DNA of 64,000 nucleotides from Vespula vulgaris (taxonomy: Eukaryota > Arthropoda > Insecta > Hymenoptera > Vespidae). Location: assembly GCF_905475345.1 (NCBI RefSeq), contig NC_066587.1, positions 18,095,058 through 18,159,057 of the forward strand, in the 5' to 3' direction. A program made the position numbers and the translations under genes. Under the pieces are notes generated by a model. That model had not been told where the DNA came from. It made no database searches and saw nothing but the letters and a program-made list of their open reading frames with translations. Below are positions 25,226 to 37,762 of this stretch, piece after piece (positions within the stretch are counted from its first letter, which is position 1; each line of letters opens with the position of its first letter).

Positions 25226-25286
25226 TTATTTTATTTTATTTTATTTTATTTTATTTTATTTTATTTTATTTTATTTTATTTTATTT
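25226..25286. repeat. (TTTTA)n pentanucleotide
   Basis: Twelve TTTTA units in the opposite orientation to the array at 20034-20073. Confidence 0.9.
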
Positions 25287-25673
25287 CTCTATTCCGAATA
25301 AAATACCATTCTGCATGGAAAATTAATATAAAAATTCGTTCTGATTATTCATGAATTCGACGTCTGATAATTATGCAATGAAAGTTTGTGAATAGAGCTG
25401 ATTGTTTGTTTTTCTCTTTTCTTTTCTTTTTTTTTTTCGTAGTTTCAAGGAAACGTCTTTACTTAGAGTGATTTTTTCTTAAGAGAGAAAAGGGATTTAT
25501 AAATCATCGATTGATTATTTATAAAACAATGATCGTCTAATATAATTCTATCCGATTAACGTTTTACAGCGATTATCGAATTTCAATCGACACTGACCGA
25601 TCTTTTCAAAATCGATTCAATGAATATAGAGTATAGATATTTTATTTATTAACTTTAACGCGTTCGTTGACTC

Positions 25674-25706
<33 letters not shown>

Positions 25707-25899
25707 GTATCTAGCCATCCAACCATCTATTTATTTCTTTCTCTCTTTTTATAAAATCGAATCGGATCTGTTATATCAGGAAGTTTAAAATCTCCCGTCG
25801 AGAAGAAATCGAGGTCGTATTCGAGTCGATATTTGAAAGTAAGAATCGCTTATAGTTTTAACGTCGTTAGAATCCAACGATGAATGTATCGAATAAACC

Positions 25900-25930
<31 letters not shown>

Positions 25931-26975
25931 CATACGATATATATAAATAGGTTGTTATCGAAATAAAAAAGTTAAAATAGAGAAATAATATTTTCCGGGA
26001 AAATACGTTTTGCGAAACGTGAAGGGTGAAATCGAAATAAGATGGAGTTAGAGAGTGGTATACCTATTCGTGAAAGCGATTTATCGCGTTCACGTGACTA
26101 TTTGTTCGGTAAAGTCAGTCAGTATTCCCAGATGGCAGAATTGCGTTCGGTACGAATCAGTTACATCTAGAGTAAAGTAGATATATTTTCTCTTGGATAT
26201 ACTTCTCGCGATACTCTACGACAGTAAGTTCTATGAAAGAAAGAAAGAAAGAGAGAAAGAGAAACGTTTATTTGCTCTCTCGTCGGGGGTGCATCGGTCT
26301 CTCTATCTCTTATCCTCGCTTATTCAACGAAATCCATCGAGAAAAGCTACGTAGAAGCTTTGCAAGTAAATCTTTATACCTCTCAGGAGACCACGAAGAA
26401 ACGTACCTACGCGTATACGGGCCCACTCACTCACTCACTCACTCACTCTCTATGAGATCGATCGGAATATCGATTTACGCCTACGTTTACTATCGTTTTT
26501 CATCAAAATAGACGGACAAAGAGAGAGAGAGAGAGAGAGAGAATATGTAGAGTAAAAAAAAAATATCTGTGTAAAGTAGAACGCTACGTTGCGTTTAATT
26601 ATATAAGTATATAAAAAGATTAAAAAGAAAAAAATATATATATAAATATACATACAAGGTCGACACTTTCGAATCAGCCGACTCGTCGTCACGAAAATAT
26701 AATATAATATCGATCGTTTTCCTATAAACTTCTTCTCATTGATAGAACGAATTCGTGCCTCTTAATAATATTAAATCAGAGAATCGTAAAAGAAAGAAAA
26801 GAAAAAAAAAGAAAAAGAAAAGGAAAGAAAAAGAAAGAGAAAAATATTTGAAATCTTTCTGTGATTAAAATGAATAAAAACGTGACTCGAATGAAGATAT
26901 AAAATATCGAAAGAGACGCGTATTTTTTTTCTTTCGAAAATTTTTATTAAGAAGAAAAAGAAAGAGGAAAATATA

Positions 26976-27006
<31 letters not shown>

Positions 27007-27219
27007 ATATATATATATATAAATTCTTCGGTTATCTTGTGTCTCTGAAGTTTGCTAGTAGGGATAGTAGTAAGGATATTATATTCCTGATCTAAGGATA
27101 AACCCAGCTGCTGTGGACGCTGGAGCATTACCAGGATCTCCAGACATCGTAACTGGGAACAATGCAATCTGTTAACGGTCTGACCCAACTGTCTTGCTAG
27201 TTATGTGGGAGTGAAAGAG

Positions 27220-27261
<42 letters not shown>

Positions 27262-27488
27262 TGGGAGGGAGAAAGGAAGGAAGGAAGGAAGGAAGGAAGG
27301 AGAAGCAAAAGGATACGATCGATCGCCTTTTGCTTTGAGAACACAGCATACGATATGTTTCTCTATATATGGAATATATCTTTCTTTCTCTTTTTCTTAA
27401 ATACGTAGACAACAAGTTTTATATAACATATTCCGAATCCGTAAGAACAGCAAAGATAAATTTCGTGTAAATGTAAATGCAAATGTTC

Positions 27489-27660
27489 AAGCTACGATTC
27501 TATAGGTTTTATTTCTAATTTATTTTATTACAAGATATTCATGTATGTAATATTCTCTTTAAATACGCGAATATATATAGATATATAGATATATCTGTAA
27601 ATTTAAGCTATGATTTTTTACTTTATTTCTAATGTATTTTATTAAAAAATATAAGAAATA
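27489..27660. repeat. Diverged duplication (about 116-bp period)
   Basis: AAGCTA-GATT followed by TTTATTTCTAAT-TATTTTATTA occurs at about 27489 and again at about 27605, in AT-rich DNA. Confidence 0.6.
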
Positions 27661-27692
27661 TTATATACATATATATATATAAGTATAATTTT

Positions 27693-27737
<45 letters not shown>

Positions 27738-28360
27738 CTTTGTCTGCTTATTTCTTTTATGTATTCACAGATATAAAAATATAAAGGATATTTGAATGGC
27801 TATTCAGAGTATATAGGAGAGAGAGAAAAATAAGAAAAAGAAAAAAAAATTAAAGACTACTCTTTTACTCGAATAAGTATACCAAAAGAGGAATCAGTAC
27901 AATAGATATATATTTATAGCGACGAAGAAGTCATTATCCGTGAAATAGTTCAATGGATTCGTTTAATGGTTAAACCGTAAGACGCGTGCCAAGTGAAACG
28001 TATGTTTTCTACGTATTGGATATTGTACTATATTAGTACTATATATAAATCATTTTACGATACTACGAATAAAGTGGAATTATTGCGAGTAAAAAAAATT
28101 CAAATATTCTCTAACACACACACACACACACACGCGCGCACGCACTTCGATATTTAGAAAGAAAAATGTTCTCGCTCGATAGAAATCTTAACGTAAAAAT
28201 CACTCAAAAAAAAAAAAAAAAAAAAAAAAAACAAAAAAAAGAAAAGAAAAATAAATAAAATAAAAAACGATAGAAGAAAAAAAAATATTAATGATATTCC
28301 GACAAGGTGGATCGTTAAAAACGATCTCGTATTAAACGAAAAATTTATCAAAAGTACAAT

Positions 28361-28486
28361 ATAACGAACGAACGGAAAAGAACGAATTATGTGACGATAA
28401 AGAAGAATTAATTAGAACCCGGTCGCGCCTATGTGTGTCGCGACCGGCGATATATGATAATTCGAGAAAAAGCGTGCGTTCGTTAT
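28361..28486. repeat. Nested 126-bp imperfect palindrome
   Basis: Three perfect inverted pairs are nested about one centre: ATAACGAACG (28361-28370) with CGTTCGTTAT (28477-28486); CGAATTAT (28383-28390) with ATAATTCG (28457-28464); CCGGTCGCG (28419-28427) with CGCGACCGG (28439-28447) around an 11-base loop. A-rich tracts flank it on both sides. It resembles a small foldback element or MITE remnant, or a structured RNA. Confidence 0.75.
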
Positions 28487-29932
28487 TACAAAAAAAAAAA
28501 AAAAGAAAAAGAAAAAGAAAAAGAAAAAAGATCATATTTACTTTTCAGAATATAACAAGTATTTGAAAGGGAAAGATAAAGAAAAGGGACAGACCGATCG
28601 ACAGATAGAGAAAGAGAGAGAAAGCAAGATATGAAACTAGTTTCATCCACGAAGAAATGATATTTACATTTCTACTTTCAAACTGTTCTCAGCTTTCATT
28701 TTTCCTTGAAAATTCTTTTCTGACGTTTTACAATCCTCATTCATAACGTTCATACATAATTATATACATACATACATACATACATACATAGATAAGTACA
28801 TAGATAAGTACATACATATTTTACATATGTATGTATATTATTTACAATAGCTTTTATATAGAATCGATCGTGCTTCATTGCGACGTCGTTTCCACTCTAA
28901 TGAACTTTTCCAATCGTTTGCTCGTTTCACCTCTCCCACTATCAATCCTCCCCCTACCACCCCCACCCCTCACTCATCTCCCCCTATATCCTTCTCTAGC
29001 ACACTCTTCTAACTCAAGCCGCAATTTAAACGAACGGAAATGGACAAGCTGTAATTTAATTGCTTTCTAATTGCTCCCTGCCGACGTAGCAAAGCGCGAA
29101 TTGATAAACGTCGGTCGGTAATCTTTAATTCCATATGGTATCATTGATAATATACATATACCATATGGTTATAAAGCGTACATATATATATATATATCGT
29201 ATAATATATCGCGTTGTTATTCAATTATTCGATCAGAACACGAAAAATATTTTTTGTTTGCGAGCAGAAAAATATTCGACGGTAAAAATATATTATTTTC
29301 GTTCGATTTTTTTTTCCCTTTTTTTTTATTCTTATTTTTATGTTCTTCTTCTTGTTTTTTTTTTTATTTATTTATTTTCCTTTTTCTAATATTTTTTCTT
29401 GGTTCGAGAAGATAAACTATCTCGTGGATATGCTTAGAACGAAGGTGTATAAATTTGGATATAATGCATCGTCTTTCGAGCAAAGACAGTAACGAGTAAG
29501 GTTCAATTTTCACGCTGACTTTATGATCGTTAATACAACGATAAACCTCGTCCTTATCGGAGGAAACGAGAAAAGAAAAATAAAAAAAGAAAATCATTAT
29601 CTGCTTTATGCGATTGTATTAAGAATTAACTTATATGTGTTTTAATAAGGACATACGCATATATATATATATATGTATTACTGAGTCATACCCTTTTTTG
29701 ATTTATCTAATCAGTAAATTTTTTAAGTTAATATATTTTATAAAAAAAAAAAAATCAATTTACGTTTCAACAATTTATCAATGTAAGCTTATATATATAT
29801 ATTTTTTTTAACGAATCGTATCCTCTTACTCGAATATAAAATTAATAAATATTTAAAATGATTTCTTTTCTTTTTCTTCTTTTTGGATAAAAAAATTGAT
29901 TATCAATACTTTTATTTTATCAACGAACATAC

Positions 29933-30021
29933 CCCATCGGGATGATACTTTGGTACACCGCTTGCCGTCGTGTTGCTGCCACAAAATTCTGTAAGAACAT
30001 CTTGTAGCTTTCTCGTTGAAT
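29933..30021 (-). CDS. Dgk: Dgk coding exon 2 (residues 22-51)
   Basis: An 89-base exon between a CTATTTCAG acceptor (30030-30022) and a GTATGT donor (29932-29927). With the single base carried from exon 1 it reads YSTRKLQDVLTEFCG, then a short Ser/Thr/Ala stretch, then VPKYHPDG. This is the second block of the DAG_kinase_N (recoverin-homology) domain; fly Dgk has the same YSTRKLQDVL core and a K-Y-N-P-E-G end. It ends in phase 0 and joins exon 3 at DIDYEGF, as in homologues. The insertion between the two conserved blocks is where insect and vertebrate class I kinases vary in length. The exon is too short to stand out as an open frame; I found it by matching peptide and splice phase. Confidence 0.9.
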
Positions 30022-32936
30022 CTGAAATAGAAAAATAAAAAAGAAAAATGAAATATATACAGTCAACATATACATATACATAAACACGCAAACGTCTTAG
30101 TGTATCACATCGGTAAATTAAAACATGAAGAAATACTTCTTATTTCTTTCTCTCTCTTTTTTTTTTTTTTCTTTATTAATTAATCTACACGAATAAAATA
30201 CGAAATGAAAAAGGAAAAAATATTAAATCGATGAAACGTATATCTGGGATCAGAAGAGTTTGATCGAAAAACATCGAGCACGATAAATTGGCTAATAATA
30301 GGAGACCATTGGCCTACACTGCCGATCGACGTCATAATGCACTTAACACTGTAGATATTTTGAAGCATAGCACTATTTTCGGATCGATTGACGGCCACGA
30401 CGATGGATCGTCTCTCATCGGAAGAGACAACCTTAACGATTAATGTTGTCTGCTTAAAGCCGGAAATTCGGCGTTATGTTTCATAATATACCAGAAGCGG
30501 AATCTTTATTAGGAGATACGAGAAAAGTCATCTATCATAGCATGAGAGCAAATCAAAGGAAGATGAAATACAATGGGGATGATGGAGAGATTGTGAGGGG
30601 AAAAAAGAAAAAAGAAAAAAGAAAAAAAAAGATAGGAAGAAAAATGATTGCATGTTCTGACATTTTTTTCTACTTTTTTTTTTTCATGATTATTTTTCAT
30701 GAAGTACTCCCATATATGTACGTTATATATAAATATATATAATATAGTATATAATAGTACAATATGATCGAAATGAATAAGAGTATGCAATCCGATAAAA
30801 TAAATAAAACAGGGATAGTTTTTTTCGCGTCAATTCGGTTTCGTTCTATGACGAGAAAGAGAAAAAAAATAAATAAAAAAAGATAAATAAAAAAGAAAAA
30901 AGAAAAGGAAACAAACAAATCTTTATCCTCTATGTTTACCATCTGAAAATCTATAAAAAAAATATTGAATGAATCTATAATTAAAAACGACATAGAGAGA
31001 AAGAGAGAGAGAGAGAGAGGGAGAGGGAGAACACAAAAAAGAGAAATAAATAAACGTGAATTTTTTCGCGCCGTTTCAAATCATCTCTCACCGCGGAAGA
31101 ATAAACACGATCGAAACGCTATGGTCGAAGTTTACCGATACTCGTTGAATACCGTGAATTCTAAATCGTGACTTGTAATTTCCAATTCATGGCTTTTGTC
31201 GTTGTCGAACGAAATTGCCTCGAGAATTTTTGAAGCGAATGTATTATGGTGTATACCACGGTACGTTATTTTCTAAAATTAATCAGAAACTAGCAAGAAA
31301 AGATATCGTGTAAGATTCAGAAGTCTTAAAAAGTCAATAAATTTAAACGAAAAATAAAAACAAAAAGAAAGTTCTTTTTATGGCATAAAAATACGAGTCT
31401 TAATCAAATCGATTTGCATTCGTTAATTACGAGATTAAATTATTTTTCTTTCTTTCCTTTTTCTTTTTTTTTTTTATTATTTTTTTTTTTAATTTTGTTA
31501 ACACAATATATATATATATATAATAATTGAATAGTGAAGTAATACAAAGTAACATAAATATTATATAAAGAGAAAGAGAGAATAACCGAATAATAAATAT
31601 AATAATACGATTAAAAATAAATACTACGTAATAATTGTATAGTGAAATAATATGAAATAAAAGATATATTATATATAATAACTGCAAAATAAAATACTAG
31701 ATATACTAAATTTATAGTATAATAATGAAAAGTAAATTGAATACTATATAATAACTGCATAGTAAAAAAAAAAACTAGATATATTAAATTTATAGTGTAA
31801 TAATATCAAATAAACAAAATACTATATAGTAACTGCGTAATAAAATAATATATATATATATAATATATATCTCACACGCACATATTTGTGTACGTATACG
31901 TATATCTCTGTGTACAAGAGATATATTTGAAAACAAAGCTTTGTCGTCAGCCGACACAGCAAACGAATTCCCGGCTTTCACAGACAATATCGTTGGAATT
32001 ACCATAATCCGATAACCAACGAGGTGACACGTTGTGACTTTTAATTGAGACCTCGACACGCTTTTGTATCGGTAATATCGTTCGGCTTTGTAGTGTAAGC
32101 TAGCCGCCATTATTGCGGCAGTACAACGTCGTCGGCGTCATTTGGAACATTTTCTACGTTATAATAGAGAGCTCTATTTCGAACGATATGCGTACACGCA
32201 TTTCGATTCGATTCGTTTCGTTTCGTTTCGTTTCGTTTCGTTTTCTCTTGATATCAACGAGAATCATCTATATACCTCGTGTTCCGAATGGTTATCGAAA
32301 ATTTTCATGTCGCGTTTCAATGGCGTCCATAAAGTGCGTGCATATCCATGCGTGCGGAAACCATCACCAAACGGATGGGACAATTTCGACAACGTTTCCG
32401 TATTTTGTTACGTATTAGTAAACTATTGCACTGAAATTGTGACAAAATTCGTTGGATGTTTCCTCCCCTCTATTCCTACCCTTCATCCCTCATCGCCCGT
32501 CGTTTTTTTTTTTTTGTTAATCTTGTATCGATAAAATTTTATAACGACGTTTATAGAATCTCGATATTATTTTTTATGAAAATTAAATCTTTTTTTTTTT
32601 TAATCAAATTCTTTCTCTTTCTCTCCCTCCTTTTCTTTTCTTTTCTACGCTTTATCATCGTTAAAGCTTTTCTCGAGAATATTCTTTTTAAAAATTCTTT
32701 TTAAAGAGAATGTCTTTTATTTATTTATTTATTTATTTATTTCTTTTCTTTTCTTTTTTAACTATGAGACAGAGGACACGAGCGATCTAAAAACATCGAG
32801 ACACATGGCGCGTTTGTTCAACGATCGAATTCGTTTTGTGTTTCCGACTTTTGTTCTTTTTTTCTCTCTCCTCTATTCCCTCTCCCTTTTCTTTTTATTT
32901 ATTTCCTTTCCTTTGATTCATAGAATTTGTACTCAC
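30022..32936 (-). other. Dgk intron 1
   Basis: A 2,915-base intron from GTGAGT to CTATTTCAG. It contains an AT-rich array of short diverged repeats at about 31500-31850 and a more complex stretch at 31930-32460. In that stretch TTTCG-type pentamers at 32210-32240 precede an open frame that I do not recognise. Confidence 0.85.
31500..31850. repeat. AT-rich minisatellite-like array
   Basis: The motif ATAATAACTGCATAGTA and variants recurs at about 31520, 31628, 31676, 31747 and 31825. CTAGATATA-TAAATTTATAGT-TAATAAT is also repeated. Unit length varies from about 50 to 110 bases. Confidence 0.65.
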
Positions 32937-33000
32937 AAGCTGCCAAATCCTGGAGCTGTTGAAATTCCGCGGGCGAGAGTTTATCCCAGTGAAAGGCCAT
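32937..33000 (-). CDS. Dgk: Dgk coding exon 1 (start codon; residues 1-21 plus one base)
   Basis: First recognisable coding exon of a class I diacylglycerol kinase, an enzyme that converts diacylglycerol to phosphatidic acid and so ends DAG signalling. The exon encodes WDKLSPAEFQQLQDLA. From memory this matches the N-terminal block of fly Dgk (W-E-K-L-S-P-A-E-F-Q-Q-L-Q) and opens the recoverin-homology domain. I chose the ATG at 33000-32998 because homologues begin only a few residues before that Trp, and its context is good (A at -3, G at +4). The exon ends in phase 1 at a GTGAGT donor (32936-32931). The codon is completed by exon 2 as Tyr. An in-frame ATG at 33093 would add 31 Arg/Ser-rich residues. 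Gene assignment is firm; the exact start is likely but not proven. Confidence 0.88.
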
Positions 33001-33430
33001 CCTTAGTAATCTTGTCCTCGATGTACCTTGGGACGAACGCCCGGACGGTGATCGCCTTTGAGATTCATCACCTAAGCGATAAAGAGATTTCATTTCTAAA
33101 GAGAATTTATTTGGACGCGAAAAGAAATGAAAGAAAGAAAGAAAGAAAGAAAGAAAAGAGAAGAAAAAAAAAGAAAAAGAAAAATAAAAAGAAAAATAAA
33201 ATAATGAAAAGATCGCGATGATATAATAGAAGTAGATCGATTTTATCTCTACGTAAGAAAGAAAGGACCTTTTGAAATAAGATAAAGGAAAGTAATAGTA
33301 ATAGCTTAGTAGAAATAGTAGAAATAGTAGTATAGTAGTAGGTAGTAGTAGCAGTGTAGTAATAGTTGGAATCAAACGAACAGTTGAGTTAACGTGGCCG
33401 GCGAACTAAGTAGAAAAGAGACTTCTTATC
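33001..33430 (-). promoter_or_regulatory. Dgk 5' leader / possible proximal promoter
   Basis: Sequence just upstream of the chosen start. 33001-33093 is relatively GC-rich and open in frame with the CDS. Farther up are GAAA/AAAAG low complexity (33120-33210), TAGTAG-like repeats (33295-33365) and a complex patch with GGCCGGCG at about 33390. No TATA box or initiator stands out, so the transcription start is not located. It could also lie far upstream behind a 5'UTR intron. Confidence 0.3.
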
Positions 33431-34251
33431 GTGAAGAAGCAAAAAAAAGGGCACGGCATCGTTTCTGATAGTATCCCGGTCACGTTTAAAAGTTTTTACA
33501 GGTATTTCTTCGTCCCAAGCTTTTAAACTATCGATTCTATTCTAACGAATCGAATGAAACAAACTGAAAAATATTATGAATCGTACGATTACTTCCATAT
33601 ACTCGCTTTAATATTACCATTGAAATCAAGAAACTCGATGCGAAATTACTTAAACAAAAGGATTTTAAATCATTTCAAACATTTTTAGATCATTTTTAAA
33701 CAAATGTGTTTCGTGTTTTTATATATATATATATTTAAAAAAAAAAGATCGTGCATTGATAAAAACGATTAAATTTAAAAGCTTCAATTCTTAAACTGCT
33801 AACAAATGATAAATGTTTCGATTTGAAACAGTATTACTACTCTTTTCGTTACAATCAACGGGACTCTACAAATTAATACAAAATAAAAAAGAAAATAATA
33901 ATAATAATATATAATGATATTCGTAGTTACAGATCACGATCGGTCCGATTTTTATTGTTAGCTTCTTTCTTCTTTCTTTTTTCTTTTTCTTTCTCTTTTT
34001 TTTTTTTTTTAACTAACACGTAGTCGTACTCGTAACTTCTTTTTCGCTGTATATTATTTTTTTCTCTTGTTTTTCCAGTTGATATCATCATATAGCATTG
34101 ATATCTATTCTAGAAGGAGCGCGAATCGAAATTGTAGAAGGACATCGATAGGATCGAGTTGGACCGTGCACATCGGTTTTATTTCACGCACGGACGACCG
34201 AAATTGAACGGCTTCGGGAAAAGGGATGAGAAAACCATAAACGAAGCTTGA

Positions 34252-34254
<3 letters not shown>

Positions 34255-34339
<85 letters not shown>

Positions 34340-34340
34340 T
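34255..34340. repeat. (CT)n microsatellite
   Basis: About 43 CT units with a single TT interruption, upstream of Dgk. Confidence 0.95.
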
Positions 34341-34587
34341 CTTTATGAAAACGAATTCACGTAGCAAGAATCGCAAAAGCAAAGTAAGCACGTTAACAAA
34401 GAATCGTTTTTAAAAGTTTCTAAAAATCACGCAATCATCATCTACGAGAATGAGGAAAGAAAAAAAGAAAAATTGAAATTCTCAAGATCGTGCGCGCAAC
34501 TTTCTCGTTAGTAATAACAACAATATAATAAACACGCTATGTGCTTAAGAAGAAAAGAAAGGGAAAAAAAATACAAAGGAAAGAAAA

Positions 34588-34621
<34 letters not shown>

Positions 34622-35112
34622 TAGAAGAGAAAAGAAAAGATACGTGCTCTTACCAATTTCTTTTCTACCTTAGGATTCTACATTCATCCCCGACCTCGTT
34701 TCTCATTTCTACCATCAAGAGCTTAAGCTTGCACGTTATTTGGTTGGTAATAAATTTTTATGAATTTCTTTTCTCCCTTTTTTTCCTCTCTTTTTCTTTT
34801 TTTTTCTTCTTCTCTTATCGACGAAAGGACCACATACCTCTACTACTTATAGAATGACGTGCACGATAATAGGATTGATACGACGGATTTAATAAAGAGG
34901 ATGGAAAATTGGAGAATATGTAAAATAAATATTAAACTTTGCAACTATGGGAACGTTGCAATTTGGTCAAAGCAAGATCGCATTAAGTTTACGTTTTGAG
35001 TACCAAACAAGTTTGAAGCCATTCCTGTTATCTATGAGAGTAATAATACCTACTAGCCGGCATTCGCTATAGCGTTCATAGGATCGGAGTACTAGATAGA
35101 GTCTATTAACGA

Positions 35113-35265
35113 GAATATATTAACTGGTATAGTTACTTTGTGTATGTATATTTTGTTCACTATACATATATACATATATACATATATGAATATATTAACT
35201 GATATAATTACTCTGTGTATATTTGTATGTATATGTATATTTCGTCCACTATAAATATATATATA
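35113..35265. repeat. Tandem duplication (about 75-bp period)
   Basis: GAATATATTAACTG-TATA-TTACT-TGTGTAT followed by a TATA-rich stretch and GT-CACTATA occurs at about 35113 and 35188. Confidence 0.65.
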
Positions 35266-35399
35266 TATATACACATATTACGTATATGTACATATATATA
35301 TATATATAAATAACGCGTGTGTGTGTGTCAACTATATCAAAATGAAACGTCTTATAAAATTTGGAGAATAAAAAGAAAAAGGAAAGAAAAAAAAATTAA

Positions 35400-35576
35400 T
35401 CATAAATCGTATTCGACATTTTCTTTTTTGAATTGACGCGAAAGTTCGTATTGCTCGGAATCAATGTGATTATCTCGAAACGTATGCATCGATTTTACAT
35501 TAAAACGAAGTGACAGGCGGAATGAGAAACGAGAAGTACTCCGGAATATTTTGTAAAATTTATTGAACGCATCCAT
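35400..35576 (-). CDS. Unrecognised 58-aa ORF
   Basis: An ATG-initiated frame beginning MDAFNKFYKIFRSTSR and ending KKENVEYDL, rich in Phe, Arg, Ser and Lys, in non-repetitive sequence upstream of Dgk. It is open a few codons further upstream to a TAG. There is no recognised domain, signal peptide or neighbour. It is probably chance, listed because it is one of few complex open frames in the right half. Confidence 0.1.
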   Translation of the reverse strand: MDAFNKFYKIFRSTSRFSFRLSLRFNVKSMHTFRDNHIDSEQYELSRQFKKENVEYDL

Positions 35577-35806
35577 TTTGTCAAAGTTCACCGGCACGAT
35601 TTCCAAACGAACGCGTTGCTACAGTACCATACACCTACCCCATTCCGTTAACTCGTTTTTCTCTAGAAAATAGACAAAAAAGAATTGACAGTACGATAAA
35701 AATATCTATTGTGAGAGGTCGATCGAAAAGTAAAAGGATAAAAGAAAGAAAGAAAAAAAAAAGCAAAATAAAAAGAGAATAATAACTAACAGAGTTGTGA
35801 ATTTAA

Positions 35807-35837
<31 letters not shown>

Positions 35838-36481
35838 CGAATATTGAAATGAAAAAGAGAAACCGTGTAGAAAAACAAAAGAAAAAAAAAGGAAAGGAAA
35901 ATAATTGGATTTTATTTATTGAAAAATTTGACTAATATTTGAAATTAATACAAAATAAATAGCGAGCGATGTAGTTCTCTAAATGAATTGCATTGAATCA
36001 AGAAATATTTGCAAGAATTTAAACGAACGAGAAAGTTATAACACACACACACTCCAATTATGTGAAATTGTGTGTAAAACGATCGAATTTACTTATCGAA
36101 CCATTTGCTGATATTCTCTCTTGCAATAAAAAAAAAAAATGGATAAATAACGAAACGAAAAGAAAAAAAAGAGATCGAAAAAGAAGAAGAAGAAGAAGAA
36201 ATACAAGAAATAGGAAGAAAAAAATTTTTACAGATCAACAGAGATTAGATATTATCAAGCAATCAACTTCCAATTAGTCACACCGGAGTGGAGGATTTGA
36301 TATTGTAGAAATTCTGATGCGCTCACAATCGGCAGAAGCTGGCTAACGCATCGGCCACGTAATTTCTCAAATTCGTCGCTTAATCACCGAAGCGTTATCG
36401 TTTTAATCCTAATGGACATCCACGTCGCGATATTCCAGATTTAGCGAATGTACATATGTACATAGTACGAGAGATATGTAC

Positions 36482-36512
<31 letters not shown>

Positions 36513-36550
<38 letters not shown>
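36513..36550. repeat. (ACAG)n within (GA)n
   Basis: About nine ACAG units flanked on both sides by GA tracts (36482-36512 and 36551-36578). Confidence 0.9.
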
Positions 36551-36580
<30 letters not shown>

Positions 36581-37728
36581 ACGACGTGAGTTTCTCTCGG
36601 TTTTCGAATATTACATAATCCTATGATCAACTTACTATAGGCGAAGAATTTGCATTACGGTTAGGAATAACATTCATTTTGGAAAAATCAAAAGCTTGAA
36701 GGATTTCTCACGAATTCGATGAGCCTCTTTCTTTTTTTTTTTTGCTTTCAAATACTTGTTCTTTAAACGCATCTCGAACCGAAACGTTTCTGGATAAATT
36801 TAGAAAATAAAAAAAAAATAAAAAAACAAGGAAGACATCAATTGCCTGTATTTTCTGAACTTTGTATAATTCCTCTTTTTTTTTTTTTTTTTTGTTCGAA
36901 TCGTACAAATAGGAGAAATTCGATTGAGAAAAAGGTAGAAAAGAAATTGGCTTAAAAAAAATGTCGGAGTAAAAAAGAGTAATGGACTGTTTTTCTTCTT
37001 TTTTAAATCGTCTCTACGAGCTTTTGACTCGCGCTATATTTGTCAAATCTTTTTTTTTTTTTTTGCAAGAACTTCTGGTAGATAATTAATCTTTTCATTA
37101 ACATCATTAGTCCAACGTTAATTTTTTTCTTTTTTCTTTCTTTCCTTTGCATTAATCAATGTAAGAGTCTCTTTAACATAAACACAGGGATAATTTTTCA
37201 TGGAATACGAAATCATCTAAAGAGGTTTATATATACGAGACACTCAATTCAACGAATTTAATCAATACGCATAAGCATATGTATGTATATTACGTACGAG
37301 TAAGTAATCTCTCAGTGTGGATCGTAATGCGGACGTTTCATATATATGGTCCTTTAATTAAACGTGAAATAGACTCGAATCTCTCTCCTTATTCGGGCTC
37401 TCGTTTTTTTTTTTTTTTTTTTTTTGAAGATAAAAACCGAGTGCAAATCTTCTTTCACTCGCTAAATTCGTAGATATATTAATAATAATGACATTATATA
37501 TCGAACAATTAATAAGATAGATAGAAAGAAAGAGAGAGAAAAAGAGAGAGAGAGAGAGAGAGAGTAGCTTTACGCTTGAAATTTTTCATATTTCACGAAG
37601 CTTCATTAACTCGCAACGAGCAACTTTCCAAACGGGCAAACGTGTTTACAAAGTATCCGAACTAATTTGAGTGGAAACTATGCGTGTGAAAATTTATTAA
37701 AACGTTTCATAACTCTTTCTTCCTTTCT

Positions 37729-37762
<34 letters not shown>

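Larger units (their letters stand above)
3938..29932 (-). other. Dgk intron 2 (26 kb)
   Basis: A 25,995-base intron separating two exons of the same small domain, bounded by GTATGT and TTCACAG. Most of it is microsatellite-rich and AT-rich. Complex islands occur near 4.6-4.9, 8.8-9.6, 11.15-11.75, 12.2-12.7, 15.1-15.3, 17.37-17.7, 22.25-22.56, 22.86-23.06 and 27.04-27.19 kb. These hold CRE palindromes, foldbacks and short open frames listed separately. No recognised nested gene was found. Confidence 0.85.
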
